Assembly (NCBI GenBank): GCA_035570275.1
Contig: DATMNI010000390.1
Coordinates: forward strand, 1 to 15,025
Source of the DNA: DATMNI01 sp035570275
GTDB lineage: Bacteria; Acidobacteriota; Terriglobia; Bryobacterales; Bryobacteraceae
Length of the DNA: 15,025 nucleotides
Reading direction: 5' to 3'
The position numbers were made by a program, and so were the translations under genes. The notes beneath the pieces were generated by a model, which was not told where the DNA came from, made no database searches, and saw only the letters and a list, made by a program, of their open reading frames with translations. Shown here one piece after another: positions 1 through 6,211 of this stretch; within the stretch, counting starts at the first letter, position 1, and every line of letters begins with the position of its first letter.

Positions 1-2
1 CG

Positions 3-821
3 GACGAGAGCGTTCCGCTGCTGGGTGAGCAGGTTGACAACAGCGTGAAGCTCGCCAAGCTCGCCAAGCGTGCGGAGTCACCGGAGATCACTCAGGCACG
101 GCAGGTGATGGAGTCGGCGGTGAAGCACTTCTTCGACAAGACGGCCGCCGCGCTGGCCGCCCACGTTCGCGGACAGCATGAGAAGCTGGCCAAGGCGGCG
201 GGCCCGGCGGATTTGCCTCCGATCCAGTGGGACGCGCTGGTACCGGATCTATTCGGCAGCCTGAACACTATTGCGCGCACGCAAGCCGGCCGGGCCGTGG
301 CGGAGTTGAAGGTCGACGACTCGAAGATGCTTTCGGACGTCAACACGGTGGCATCGGACTGGGCCAATGAGCGCGCGGCCGAGCTGGTCGGCATGAGACG
401 TACCGCAAGCGGAAGGCTGATACAGAACCCGAAAGCCGAGTGGACAATTTCCACCAAGACGCGGGATGATTTGCGGGGGATCGTTACCGAGGCTTTCGAG
501 AAAAAGACCGCAATGTCAGACCTGGCCGACCAGATCCAGAACGCGGGCGTGTTCAGCGACTACCGGGCGCACCTGATCGCGGCGACGGAAACCAACCGGG
601 CGGCCAATCAAGGGAATCTGGCAGGATGGCGGGTATCTGGCCAGGTGGAGCAACTGGAGTGGACGCTTTCCGCCGACCATGACGATAAAGACGGCTGCGA
701 CTGCGGGGAGAACGCGGACGGTTCGCCCTATCCCATCGACGACTGCCCGGAACTGCCGGCGCACCCTGGATGTCAATGTGCCCTCGTGGTGGCCCAGCTT
801 GTGGGGCAGGAACCGGATTGA
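3..821 (+). CDS. MuF-like phage head morphogenesis protein, 5' end cut by window
   Basis: This is the C-terminal part of a minor head protein of the phage Mu gpF / SPP1 gp7 type, which sits near the portal and helps head assembly or DNA ejection. The frame is open to the window edge, so the true start is probably outside; a GTG at 45 gives 258 residues but has no reason to be the start. The last 45 residues hold the family signature: a CDC motif, the string IDDCPELPAHPGCQCALV, and upstream the conserved helix with ATETNRAAN. Cys and His spacing suggests a metal site. The stop TGA overlaps a TTG start of the next gene. Family call is by recognition of the C-terminal motif; confidence is high for phage head, lower for exact role. 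Confidence 0.85.
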   Translation, partial: DESVPLLGEQVDNSVKLAKLAKRAESPEITQARQVMESAVKHFFDKTAAALAAHVRGQHEKLAKAAGPADLPPIQWDALVPDLFGSLNTIARTQAGRAVAELKVDDSKMLSDVNTVASDWANERAAELVGMRRTASGRLIQNPKAEWTISTKTRDDLRGIVTEAFEKKTAMSDLADQIQNAGVFSDYRAHLIAATETNRAANQGNLAGWRVSGQVEQLEWTLSADHDDKDGCDCGENADGSPYPIDDCPELPAHPGCQCALVVAQLVGQEPD

Positions 822-1237
822 CCGATTTCGCCACGATCAAGGAAGCGGCAAGCCGAAAGCCCCACGGCACCCACGCCCGGTATGTAGCTGGTGGTTGCCA
901 CTGTCGACCATGCCGAGCTGCTCATTCCCGCTACAACACTGAGCGGGCGCGGGCAAAGAAAGACGGGGACTGGAACGGCATTGTCAGTGCCGATGCAGCA
1001 CGCAAGCATCTGCTCTGGTTATCCCGGCGGGGCGTGGGGTACAAGGCCGTTGGGGCTGCTGCCGACGTGGCCCCGTCCATCCTGTTTGCCGTGAGGCGCG
1101 GAACCAAGAAGCGGATTCGTGGCCGGACAGAGCGGCGGATTCTGGCGGTGGATCAGACCATGATGGCCGATACCGCGTTAGTGGACGCCTCCCAAACTTG
1201 GGTGCTGATCGCCCCCAAGCCCACAGCGCGCGCGTGA
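818..1237 (+). CDS. Small Cys-rich, HTH-like phage protein of unknown role
   Basis: The protein is about 139 residues from a TTG at 818 that overlaps the MuF stop (TTGA), with AGGAA-type purines at 808-812 as a possible ribosome site. An ATG at 770 in the same frame would give 155 residues but lies inside the MuF gene and adds a non-conserved-looking Gly/Cys stretch. It opens with HGTHARYVAGGCHCRPCRAAH, so a CxCxxC cluster, followed by basic residues and a segment (RKHLLWLSRRGVGYKAVGAA) that reads like a helix-turn-helix, then a basic tail. The layout recalls small proteins common in actinobacteria and their phages that I know only as hypothetical HTH proteins. DNA binding is an inference; no enzyme motif is seen. 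Confidence 0.7.
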   Translation: MTDFATIKEAASRKPHGTHARYVAGGCHCRPCRAAHSRYNTERARAKKDGDWNGIVSADAARKHLLWLSRRGVGYKAVGAAADVAPSILFAVRRGTKKRIRGRTERRILAVDQTMMADTALVDASQTWVLIAPKPTARA

Positions 1238-1313
1238 GCAGGGCGAAGGCAGGGCGGTAGCAGCCGACGTATCGTAAATAGCAGTAGAATCAACAACCGT
1301 ACTTTACCTACAG

Positions 1314-1350
1314 ATATGGTATTGACGCCAAGCCCGCAGTCAACCATACT
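1314..1350 (+). promoter_or_regulatory. Promoter of the serine recombinase with overlapping inverted repeat
   Basis: A -35-like TTGACG (1322-1327) is separated by 17 bp from a -10-like CATACT (1345-1350). The predicted start of transcription falls at about 1357, which is the GTG start codon, so the transcript may be leaderless. An imperfect inverted repeat spans both boxes: TATGGTATTGAC (1314-1325) against GTCAACCATA (1339-1348), differing by a 2-nt insertion. Such placement suits autorepression by the recombinase or a regulator. Seen in sequence; function inferred. Confidence 0.5.
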
Positions 1351-1356
1351 GGGGAC

Positions 1357-2052
1357 GTGACCAAAGCATTCGGATACGTCAGGGTTTCAGGTGATTCACA
1401 GATCGATGGGGACGGCTTCCCTCGTCAGGTGGCAGCCATCAGGGCGTATGCCAAACAGCAGGGCATCCGCATTGTGAAGGTGTTCGAGGAGGAAGGCGTT
1501 ACGGGCAGCAAGGAAAGCATGGACCGGCCGGCGTGGTCGGACATGATGCTTGCCCTACTCAGCGATGGCGTGAAGATCATCATCATCGAAAAACTGGACA
1601 GGCTTGCACGTCAACTGATGGTGCAGGAGAAAACCATATCGGACTTGCAGAAGGAAGGCTTCACGCTGGTGTCCGTGCAGGAACCGGACTTGATGTCATC
1701 GGACCCGAGCCGCATTGCGTTCAGGCAAATGATGGGCGTGTTTGCGGAGTACGACAAGAGCCAGATTGTCCTGAAGCTGAAGGCTGCCCGGATGCGCAAG
1801 CGTGCCAAAGAGGGCCGTTGCGAGGGGCGCAAGCCATACGGCCACTACGACGGGGAACCGGTAGTCCTGGAGCGCATGAAGGCCCTGCGCGCCACTGGCA
1901 TGGGCTTTGATCGCATTGCCGCCCAACTGAATGCTGAAGGCGTCGAGACTCGCACAGGTGGCCGCTGGCACGGGCTGGTAATCAATCGGATTCTAACAGG
2001 CAAGGCCCGCACTGCAACGGCGGCCACTACGACAGCGGGGGTGGCACGATGA
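1357..2052 (+). CDS. Compact serine recombinase (resolvase/invertase family)
   Basis: This 231-residue protein belongs to the serine site-specific recombinases, which cut both strands through a 5'-phosphoserine link. The N-terminal catalytic domain shows YVRVSGDSQ with nucleophile Ser11 and Arg9, EKLDRLARQ (residues 78-86) carrying the conserved Asp-Arg and second Arg, and the long E-helix region GVFAEYDKSQIVLKLKAARMRKRA. The C-terminal part (about 175-215, GMGFDRIAAQLNAEGV then W204) resembles the start of the Recombinase domain of larger enzymes, but the protein lacks the zinc and coiled-coil parts of large serine integrases. GTG start follows a promoter with almost no leader. The stop overlaps the next ATG (ATGA), so it is coupled to the terminase genes. 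It could be an invertase, a resolvase or a domesticated small integrase; no crossover site was identified. Confidence 0.9.
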   Translation: MTKAFGYVRVSGDSQIDGDGFPRQVAAIRAYAKQQGIRIVKVFEEEGVTGSKESMDRPAWSDMMLALLSDGVKIIIIEKLDRLARQLMVQEKTISDLQKEGFTLVSVQEPDLMSSDPSRIAFRQMMGVFAEYDKSQIVLKLKAARMRKRAKEGRCEGRKPYGHYDGEPVVLERMKALRATGMGFDRIAAQLNAEGVETRTGGRWHGLVINRILTGKARTATAATTTAGVAR

Positions 2053-2519
2053 AGCCTAAACCAACCACCAGAGACGACAGCGGCAAGTTCCTGCCCGGAA
2101 ACCAAATCGGCGTGGATCACCGTTGGCGGAACACATCCGGCAACCCGGCGGGCCGGAGACCTCTCCGCCGAGAGTTCGAGGAGGCTTTCTATCAGGCAAT
2201 GCTGGCCGAAGGTAGCCCGGCTGAAGCAGCCAAGCTGTTGTGGGACTGCGCACGAGCGAAAGAGCCTTGGGCCGTACTGGGGCTACTCAACCGCATTGCG
2301 CCTGTAGAAGCCAAACTGAGGATTAACCAGGAGACGAACACCAATGGATACGACCTTGCCAGACTTTCAGATTCCGAACTCGCTTTATTCACTGAGCTTG
2401 CCGCCCGAGCCGTTGAAGGCGAACGCGGAGCCCGCGCTGCCGCCACTCGATTCGCTGAGAGCGGAACTCTGCCGGCGCTCCCTGAAGGCGTTCATTCAGA
2501 CATCGTGGTCGATTGTTGA
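2049..2519 (+). CDS. DUF5681 protein, probable small terminase subunit
   Basis: The 156-residue protein carries the N-terminal DUF5681 signature: FLPGNQ (residues 15-20) followed by SGNPAGRRP (30-38), then a helical acidic/basic segment. Proteins of this family usually sit immediately before the large terminase and are taken as DNA-recognition (TerS-like) subunits; that role is by context. Start ATG overlaps the recombinase stop as ATGA, implying translational coupling. The last 58 residues, including YDLARLSDSELALFTELAAR, which looks like a typical conserved C-terminal helix of this family, are encoded in DNA also used by the large terminase in another frame. Both frames appear genuine. Confidence 0.75.
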   Translation: MKPKPTTRDDSGKFLPGNQIGVDHRWRNTSGNPAGRRPLRREFEEAFYQAMLAEGSPAEAAKLLWDCARAKEPWAVLGLLNRIAPVEAKLRINQETNTNGYDLARLSDSELALFTELAARAVEGERGARAAATRFAESGTLPALPEGVHSDIVVDC

Positions 2520-4137
2520 GCCTTCGCCGTTGGTGTGGGGCTGGCATCTCGACGCCACGGTGGAGCACCTGGAGGCCGTCACAGCGGGGCAGGTGCGGCG
2601 CCTGCTAATCACGATTCCCCCGCGCCACGGCAAATCGCTGATAGTCAGCGTGCTGTGGCCGTGCTGGGAGTGGGCAACCCGGCCGGATGGCCGGTGGCTG
2701 TTCGCATCGTATGCCGAATCGCTGAGCATTCGTGACAACGTGAAGGCCAGGCGGTTGATTCAGAGCCCGTGGTATCAGCGGAACTGGGGACACGTGTTCC
2801 AGTTTGCCAGCGACCAAAGCGAAAAAAGAAAGATGGAGACCGACCGCGGCGGCCACCGCATAGCAGTAGGCATTGGCGGTGCGGCAACGGGCGAGGGCGG
2901 TGACCGCCTGATTATCGACGATGCCCACAACGTGAGGGAAGCCGAGAGCGATAGCGTGCGTACTGGCGTTTTGGATTGGCACGATCAAGTTTGGAGCACG
3001 AGAGCCAACGATCCAAAGAATACGGCACGCGTGATTGTCGGACAGCGCGTTCATGCTGACGATCTGGCAGGCCACGTATTGGAGCAGGGCGGATGGGAGC
3101 ACCTGTCGTTGCCGGCGGAGTATGAAGGGGACAATCCGGTGACGTCCATCGGATGGAGTGACCCACGGAAAGAGCTTGGCGAGTTGCTGTGGCCTGAACG
3201 GTTCGGTGCCGCTGAGATCGATGGAGCAAAGCGGGTACTTGGCAGCTACGCCTACAGCGCGCAGTTCCAGCAGCGGCCGTCACCGGCCGGTGGCGGAATC
3301 ATAAAGCGGCACTGGTTCAGATATTGGAAGCCGGCTGGCATGAATCTGGCGCCCGTGTCCGTACGCCTTCCCGATGGCAGTCTGCAGCAGATACACGCCA
3401 TCGACCGGCCACAAGAGTTTGACGACGTGTTAGCAAGTTGGGACATGGCCTTCAAGGATCTCGCCACATCGGATTATGTGGCCGGCGGTGTGTGGGCGGC
3501 GAAGATGGCCGATCGTTTCTTGCTCGATCAAGTCCGGGAACGGCTAAGTTTTCCCCGTACCCTGGAAGCCGTCAAATCGCTTCGGGATAAATGGCCCATG
3601 ACTCACCGGGTTCTGATTGAAGAGGCAGCCAACGGGGCCGCGGTGCTTGCTGCGTTGAAACATGAGGTAGCTGGCTTGATCGCAGTGCATCCATCTGGCG
3701 GCAAGGTTGCACGATGCCAGGCCGTGAGCCCGCAAATTGAATCCGGCAACGTCTATCTACCCCATCCGGCAATAGCGCCATGGGTCGGCGCGTTCATTGA
3801 GGAGTGCGCGCAGTTTCCATCTGGGAAAAACGACGATCAAGTAGACGAGATGACTCAGGCGTTGAACCGTTTGGCCGGCGGCCGCACAAACTACGGATTT
3901 TTGCAGTACCTGGAAAATGAGTTGTCGAAGGCCGACGCGGAAACGCAGGCGCGCATGCAGGCCACCCGCGAACGGCTCAGCGGCGGTACGGCGATCATCA
4001 CCGGCGCCTGCCCGGAGTGCGGAGCATCCTGCATCTCGCGGCCGTCTAGCGGTGGGAAAAGGTGCCAGAATTGCGCCTGGCAGTGGAACGACATAGCGCC
4101 GACCCCGGCGGTGACGCACGGCAGGGGCAAATGGTAA
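2344..4137 (+). CDS. terL: Phage terminase large subunit (ATPase-nuclease) with C-terminal zinc ribbon
   Basis: The packaging motor of 597 residues pumps and cuts concatemeric phage DNA at the portal. ATPase domain: Walker A IPPRHGKS (91-98), Walker B RLIIDDAH (188-195, Asp-Asp form as in related terminases). RNase H-like nuclease domain: first Asp in ASWDMAFKD (367), Glu in LIEEAANG (426/427), and NDDQVDEM (496-503) with the last Asp pair. After residue 550 it gains an unusual tail with CPECGASC and CQNC, a four-Cys zinc ribbon. The start at 2344 is supported by AGGAG at 2329-2333 and leaves a 176-nt overlap with the preceding gene; alternative TTG starts (2398, 2413) would still overlap by more than 100 nt because the conserved N-terminal region begins near residue 38. 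Confidence 0.95.
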   Translation: MDTTLPDFQIPNSLYSLSLPPEPLKANAEPALPPLDSLRAELCRRSLKAFIQTSWSIVEPSPLVWGWHLDATVEHLEAVTAGQVRRLLITIPPRHGKSLIVSVLWPCWEWATRPDGRWLFASYAESLSIRDNVKARRLIQSPWYQRNWGHVFQFASDQSEKRKMETDRGGHRIAVGIGGAATGEGGDRLIIDDAHNVREAESDSVRTGVLDWHDQVWSTRANDPKNTARVIVGQRVHADDLAGHVLEQGGWEHLSLPAEYEGDNPVTSIGWSDPRKELGELLWPERFGAAEIDGAKRVLGSYAYSAQFQQRPSPAGGGIIKRHWFRYWKPAGMNLAPVSVRLPDGSLQQIHAIDRPQEFDDVLASWDMAFKDLATSDYVAGGVWAAKMADRFLLDQVRERLSFPRTLEAVKSLRDKWPMTHRVLIEEAANGAAVLAALKHEVAGLIAVHPSGGKVARCQAVSPQIESGNVYLPHPAIAPWVGAFIEECAQFPSGKNDDQVDEMTQALNRLAGGRTNYGFLQYLENELSKADAETQARMQATRERLSGGTAIITGACPECGASCISRPSSGGKRCQNCAWQWNDIAPTPAVTHGRGKW

Positions 4138-4157
4138 TTGTGCGCCATGCGGCACAA
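4138..4157. repeat. Inverted repeat just after the large terminase stop
   Basis: TTGTGC (4138-4143) and GCACAA (4152-4157) form a perfect 6-bp stem with an 8-nt loop, beginning at the base after the stop codon. There is no T-run behind it, so it is more likely an mRNA-end hairpin or an operator than a classical intrinsic terminator. Confidence 0.4.
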
Positions 4158-4165
4158 TAAGAAGT

Positions 4166-4178
4166 AAGTAAGCTGCTT
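4166..4178 (+). repeat. 13-bp direct repeat, copy 1
   Basis: AAGTAAGCTGCTT occurs here and again at 5220-5232, once on each side of the two-gene block 4292-5079. The copy here extends to a near-palindrome (arms GTAAGC and GCTTTAC). It could be a protein-binding site in two promoters or a boundary mark of an inserted cassette. Confidence 0.4.
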
Positions 4179-4274
4179 TACTATCCACCATATAGCAGGA
4201 TTTATAGTGCTCCGATCTCAGTAGCGGCGGAAAGGCTGTCCCACTTACTCGCTTGCCGTGATATATTTCTCGAC

Positions 4275-4280
4275 GGAGGA
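4275..4280 (+). promoter_or_regulatory. Strong ribosome binding site for the gene at 4292
   Basis: GGAGGA lies 11 nt before the ATG at 4292 and fixes that start. It ends a 154-nt AT-richer gap after the terminase, so these two genes may have their own transcript; no convincing -35/-10 pair with normal spacing was found in the gap. Confidence 0.6.
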
Positions 4281-4291
4281 ATCTCTCACGA

Positions 4292-4693
4292 ATGCCAACC
4301 CAAAGCCCCAAACGCCAGCGGCTCCGCGCTGCTATACCAACGAAGCCCCGCAATTCCAACCCGCCTGTTCCGGCCGGCGGCTTTATCCCGCATACCAGCG
4401 AGGCCGAGTATATCGAGGCCGAAGAGATGCTTGAGTTTGGGGATGCGATCGGTGTGGAAATACCGCCAGAAGCCACGGCTAACAACCGCGCGTGGCGCGA
4501 CGATCATCCGGTGGACACGAGCAGGCACGCCGAAGCCATCGAGCTATTGGTGTACGTGCTCGACCACGGCACGCCAGATCAAGTCCAGTGGATCACCGGG
4601 GCTCTGGAAACATCCACCAGATATATACGGCTCCGCAAAGGAATCAAACTCTATCAGGCCGGTCTTGAAGAAAAGTGGGGGACGAAGCAATGA
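4292..4693 (+). CDS. Hypothetical protein, first of a coupled pair
   Basis: The 133-residue soluble protein is not recognised. It has a basic, proline-rich start (residues 1-30), then a predicted helical acidic segment (AEYIEAEEMLEF) and a second helical part with DHGTPDQVQWITGALE near residues 91-106. No signal peptide, membrane segment or Cys cluster is visible. A strong GGAGGA site precedes the ATG, and the stop overlaps the next start (ATGA), so both proteins are probably made together. It lies between the terminase and the phased palindrome array, a place where accessory (moron) genes or head genes are found. Confidence 0.6.
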   Translation: MPTQSPKRQRLRAAIPTKPRNSNPPVPAGGFIPHTSEAEYIEAEEMLEFGDAIGVEIPPEATANNRAWRDDHPVDTSRHAEAIELLVYVLDHGTPDQVQWITGALETSTRYIRLRKGIKLYQAGLEEKWGTKQ

Positions 4694-5079
4694 GATCACC
4701 GGTGAAGCCCAACGGCGATTTGATTTTGCAAGCCGACCTGAACGCCCTTCTTGAGGCTGAGGCGGTAGCAATCCGTCTCGCACATGCCATTGCCGTGCGG
4801 ATAGCCGCAGGCGCGCGTGTTCAGCGTGGGAAGCTCGATGTCGAGGTTAGGAACTTTTATGGCGATACTGCGTGGCGGCGTGGTGACCCGGTAAATCCAG
4901 ATCTCAACATAGACACGGACATAGATAGGCCAGCCACAGGTTATTCATCAGCGGCCGGTGAATTTGAGATCGGCCCTACCTCTGAGGTTCGCGCGACAGT
5001 GGATGAGATGCTTCGGTACGTTGAGGAGGCGCGGGCGGCGAAGGCCGTGGTTCCCATCAACACTGCTACCCAACGGTAG
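4690..5079 (+). CDS. Hypothetical protein, second of a coupled pair
   Basis: The 129-residue protein starts at the ATG at 4690, which overlaps the upstream stop as ATGA and has GGGGGA (4677-4682) in front; an in-frame ATG at 4675 is less likely because it lacks that spacing. It is helical near residues 15-45 (LNALLEAEAVAIRLAHAIAV) and 98-120, with an acidic middle (NIDTDIDRPATG). I do not recognise the family. No membrane segment or metal motif is seen. Pairing with its neighbour suggests a shared role, nothing more can be said. Confidence 0.55.
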   Translation: MRSPVKPNGDLILQADLNALLEAEAVAIRLAHAIAVRIAAGARVQRGKLDVEVRNFYGDTAWRRGDPVNPDLNIDTDIDRPATGYSSAAGEFEIGPTSEVRATVDEMLRYVEEARAAKAVVPINTATQR

Positions 5080-5219
5080 CCCCAGCCTCTACAATCAATC
5101 GCCAGAGCCCTGGAGGATCATTCCATCAACCGGGGTCAAGCAACGCAGCCTTGCCGCCTAAGCGCTCCATCCGCCATACCCTCCCAACTGTTTACCTGCA
5201 CGTCAAAGCCATTCTGAGA

Positions 5220-5232
5220 AAGTAAGCTGCTT
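5220..5232 (+). repeat. 13-bp direct repeat, copy 2
   Basis: Same AAGTAAGCTGCTT as at 4166-4178. It sits at the start of the AT-richer, low-complexity part of the gap between 5079 and 5423. Confidence 0.4.
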
Positions 5233-5245
5233 GCCGGTTCGGGCG

Positions 5246-5309
5246 CTATTCCATTCCCCTCCTTCCCCATTCCATTCCATTCCTTTTCCTTCCTTTCCTT
5301 CCTTTCCTT
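5246..5309 (+). repeat. Polypyrimidine tract made of short CATTC/CTTTC repeats
   Basis: Sixty-four bases without a single G and only five A; 5280-5309 is pure C/T. The left half is built of ATTCC-like pentamers and the right half of TTCC/TTTCC units with mirror symmetry. Such homopurine-homopyrimidine mirror DNA can open or form triplex structures. It occupies a gene-free stretch (5080-5422) together with the palindrome array just downstream; bases 5080-5219 show nothing notable. Confidence 0.7.
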
Positions 5310-5316
5310 GCATCAA

Positions 5317-5372
5317 TTCTATAGAACCGCTATTTCCTCTATAGAACTGCTGTTTCTTCTATAGAAGAAACA
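5317..5372. repeat. Three TCTATAGA palindromes phased exactly 20 bp apart
   Basis: TTCTATAGAA (5317-5326), TCTATAGAA (5338-5346) and TTCTATAGAA (5357-5366) have centres at 5321.5, 5341.5 and 5361.5. The intervening bases repeat too (ACCGCTATTTC, ACTGCTGTTTC), so the unit is a 20-bp tandem repeat. The third site expands into a perfect 22-bp palindrome (5351-5372, half TGTTTCTTCTA). Two helical turns between centres puts all sites on one DNA face, as in operator or iteron arrays. It lies 51 bp before the HTH gene at 5423, a candidate binder. Confidence 0.75.
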
Positions 5373-5422
5373 TCCATAAATCACTTGCCAAGATCACACC
5401 TATTGGGGCACCATCATAGCGG

Positions 5423-5653
5423 ATGTTAACCAAACCAGCAAAACCAACAGAGCCCGGCGAGTTATTGAGGATCAAAGCGGTATTCGGGCCGATAGTTCCG
5501 GTTAGTGCCGCGGCCGGCGCCGAGTGGCGAAAGAAAGGTACAGGGCCGCCTTGGGTTCGCGTCGGACGCCAGATTTTTTACCCGGCGAGAGGCTTGAGTA
5601 AGTGGATTCGGAGCCAGCCCGGTAGTTCCAATTGGCTTGGGCAAATCTACTAA
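5423..5653 (+). CDS. Small HTH protein, AlpA/excisionase-like
   Basis: The 76-residue protein resembles the MerR-type winged HTH of AlpA and phage excisionases: AAAGAEWRKKGTGPPWVRVG (30-49) followed by RQIFYPARGLSKWI, where the usual order is a helix pair, a GPP turn, a basic wing strand and a final W-helix. These proteins bind DNA as regulators or recombination directionality factors. The start ATG lacks a clear Shine-Dalgarno. It follows directly on the phased palindromes, which would be natural targets. The recognition helix of the HTH is degenerate (VSAAAGAEW), so binding is inferred. Confidence 0.65.
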   Translation: MLTKPAKPTEPGELLRIKAVFGPIVPVSAAAGAEWRKKGTGPPWVRVGRQIFYPARGLSKWIRSQPGSSNWLGQIY

Positions 5654-5654
5654 C

Positions 5655-5813
5655 ATGGACACCCCCAAAATCGTTCTGGAACCGGCTGTGGCTTGCTACA
5701 ACGACTGGCCCGAGGCTCAGGAAAGGCCGGTCGTCGCCCCCATCGCCAAGAGCCATCCCGAGCCAGCGGCGCGCGTCCTACTCGTGGCACGCAGCGTCAT
5801 GGCGAGGATCTGA
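5655..5813 (+). CDS. 52-residue small protein between coupled genes
   Basis: ATG at 5655 lies 1 nt after the HTH gene stop, and its TGA overlaps the next ATG (TGATG). The product starts MDTPKIVLEPAVACYNDWPE and ends VLLVARSVMARI. Tight junctions at both ends argue for a translated gene whose reading passes ribosomes on. No family is recognised; the acidic/proline-rich composition gives no clue to function. Confidence 0.5.
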   Translation: MDTPKIVLEPAVACYNDWPEAQERPVVAPIAKSHPEPAARVLLVARSVMARI

Positions 5814-6094
5814 TGGTCACTCAACTTGCTGACATCACCGGTGACAACGCCGTTCACCCGATCGTGCTGGGCTCACCGGCCCGGTGGCTTCGGTTCACGC
5901 TGATCGGCAGCGGCACGGCGCGCATTGGCGACTCGACCATCACGGCCGGCTTAGGCATTCCGCTGGTAGCATCGGTCGCTGGCGAGGTCTTCGTCACGCC
6001 ATTCATTGGCGAGTTCGCCAGGTACCAGGCCGCAGAGTTCTACGCCTACGTCCCAACGGGCGCCACTCTCAGCGTCGCGTACTACCGGATCTAA
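5813..6094 (+). CDS. Small hypothetical phage protein, probably beta-rich
   Basis: Start at 5813 is chosen because of TGATG coupling with the upstream small gene and GAGGAT at 5804-5809. The 93-residue product alternates short beta-type segments (WLRFTLIGSGTARIGDSTIT, then GIPLVASVAGEVFVTPF) and ends in a Tyr-rich stretch (EFYAYVPTGATLSVAYYRI). This looks like a compact beta-sandwich, as in minor virion or head-decoration proteins, but I cannot name a family. Upstream in-frame bases to 5693 are open yet read as a shadow of the 52-aa gene. Confidence 0.6.
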   Translation: MVTQLADITGDNAVHPIVLGSPARWLRFTLIGSGTARIGDSTITAGLGIPLVASVAGEVFVTPFIGEFARYQAAEFYAYVPTGATLSVAYYRI

Positions 6095-6179
6095 CCTGCG
6101 GCTTCGACAGGCATTAATATCGAGCAGCCAGCAGCGGGGTTATCTGCCGCGGAGGATTCGGATTTTTCGAACTCAAATG

Positions 6180-6199
6180 TGTGGCGTAGCTACGCCACA
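6180..6199. promoter_or_regulatory. Perfect 20-bp palindrome in front of the zinc-ribbon gene
   Basis: TGTGGCGTAG followed directly by CTACGCCACA is self-complementary over 20 bp. It ends at the first base of the ribosome site AAAGGA (6199-6204), 12 bp before the ATG at 6212. It may act as an operator or as an RNA hairpin that affects ribosome access. No T-run follows, so it is not an intrinsic terminator. Confidence 0.6.
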
Positions 6200-6211
6200 A
6201 AGGACAAACAT

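Noticed and set aside
3757..4485. Open frame of 242 codons on the - strand
   Set aside because: It crosses the terminase end, the intergenic gap and the next gene in antisense; low-complexity Arg/Ala content and no family features.
5317..5372. CRISPR-like reading of the phased repeats
   Set aside because: The unit is 20 bp with repeated, not unique, spacers and no cas genes; operator or iteron array fits better.
5884..6117. Alternative + frame within the small beta-rich gene
   Set aside because: His/Arg-rich composition typical of a shifted GC-rich frame; no start signal.
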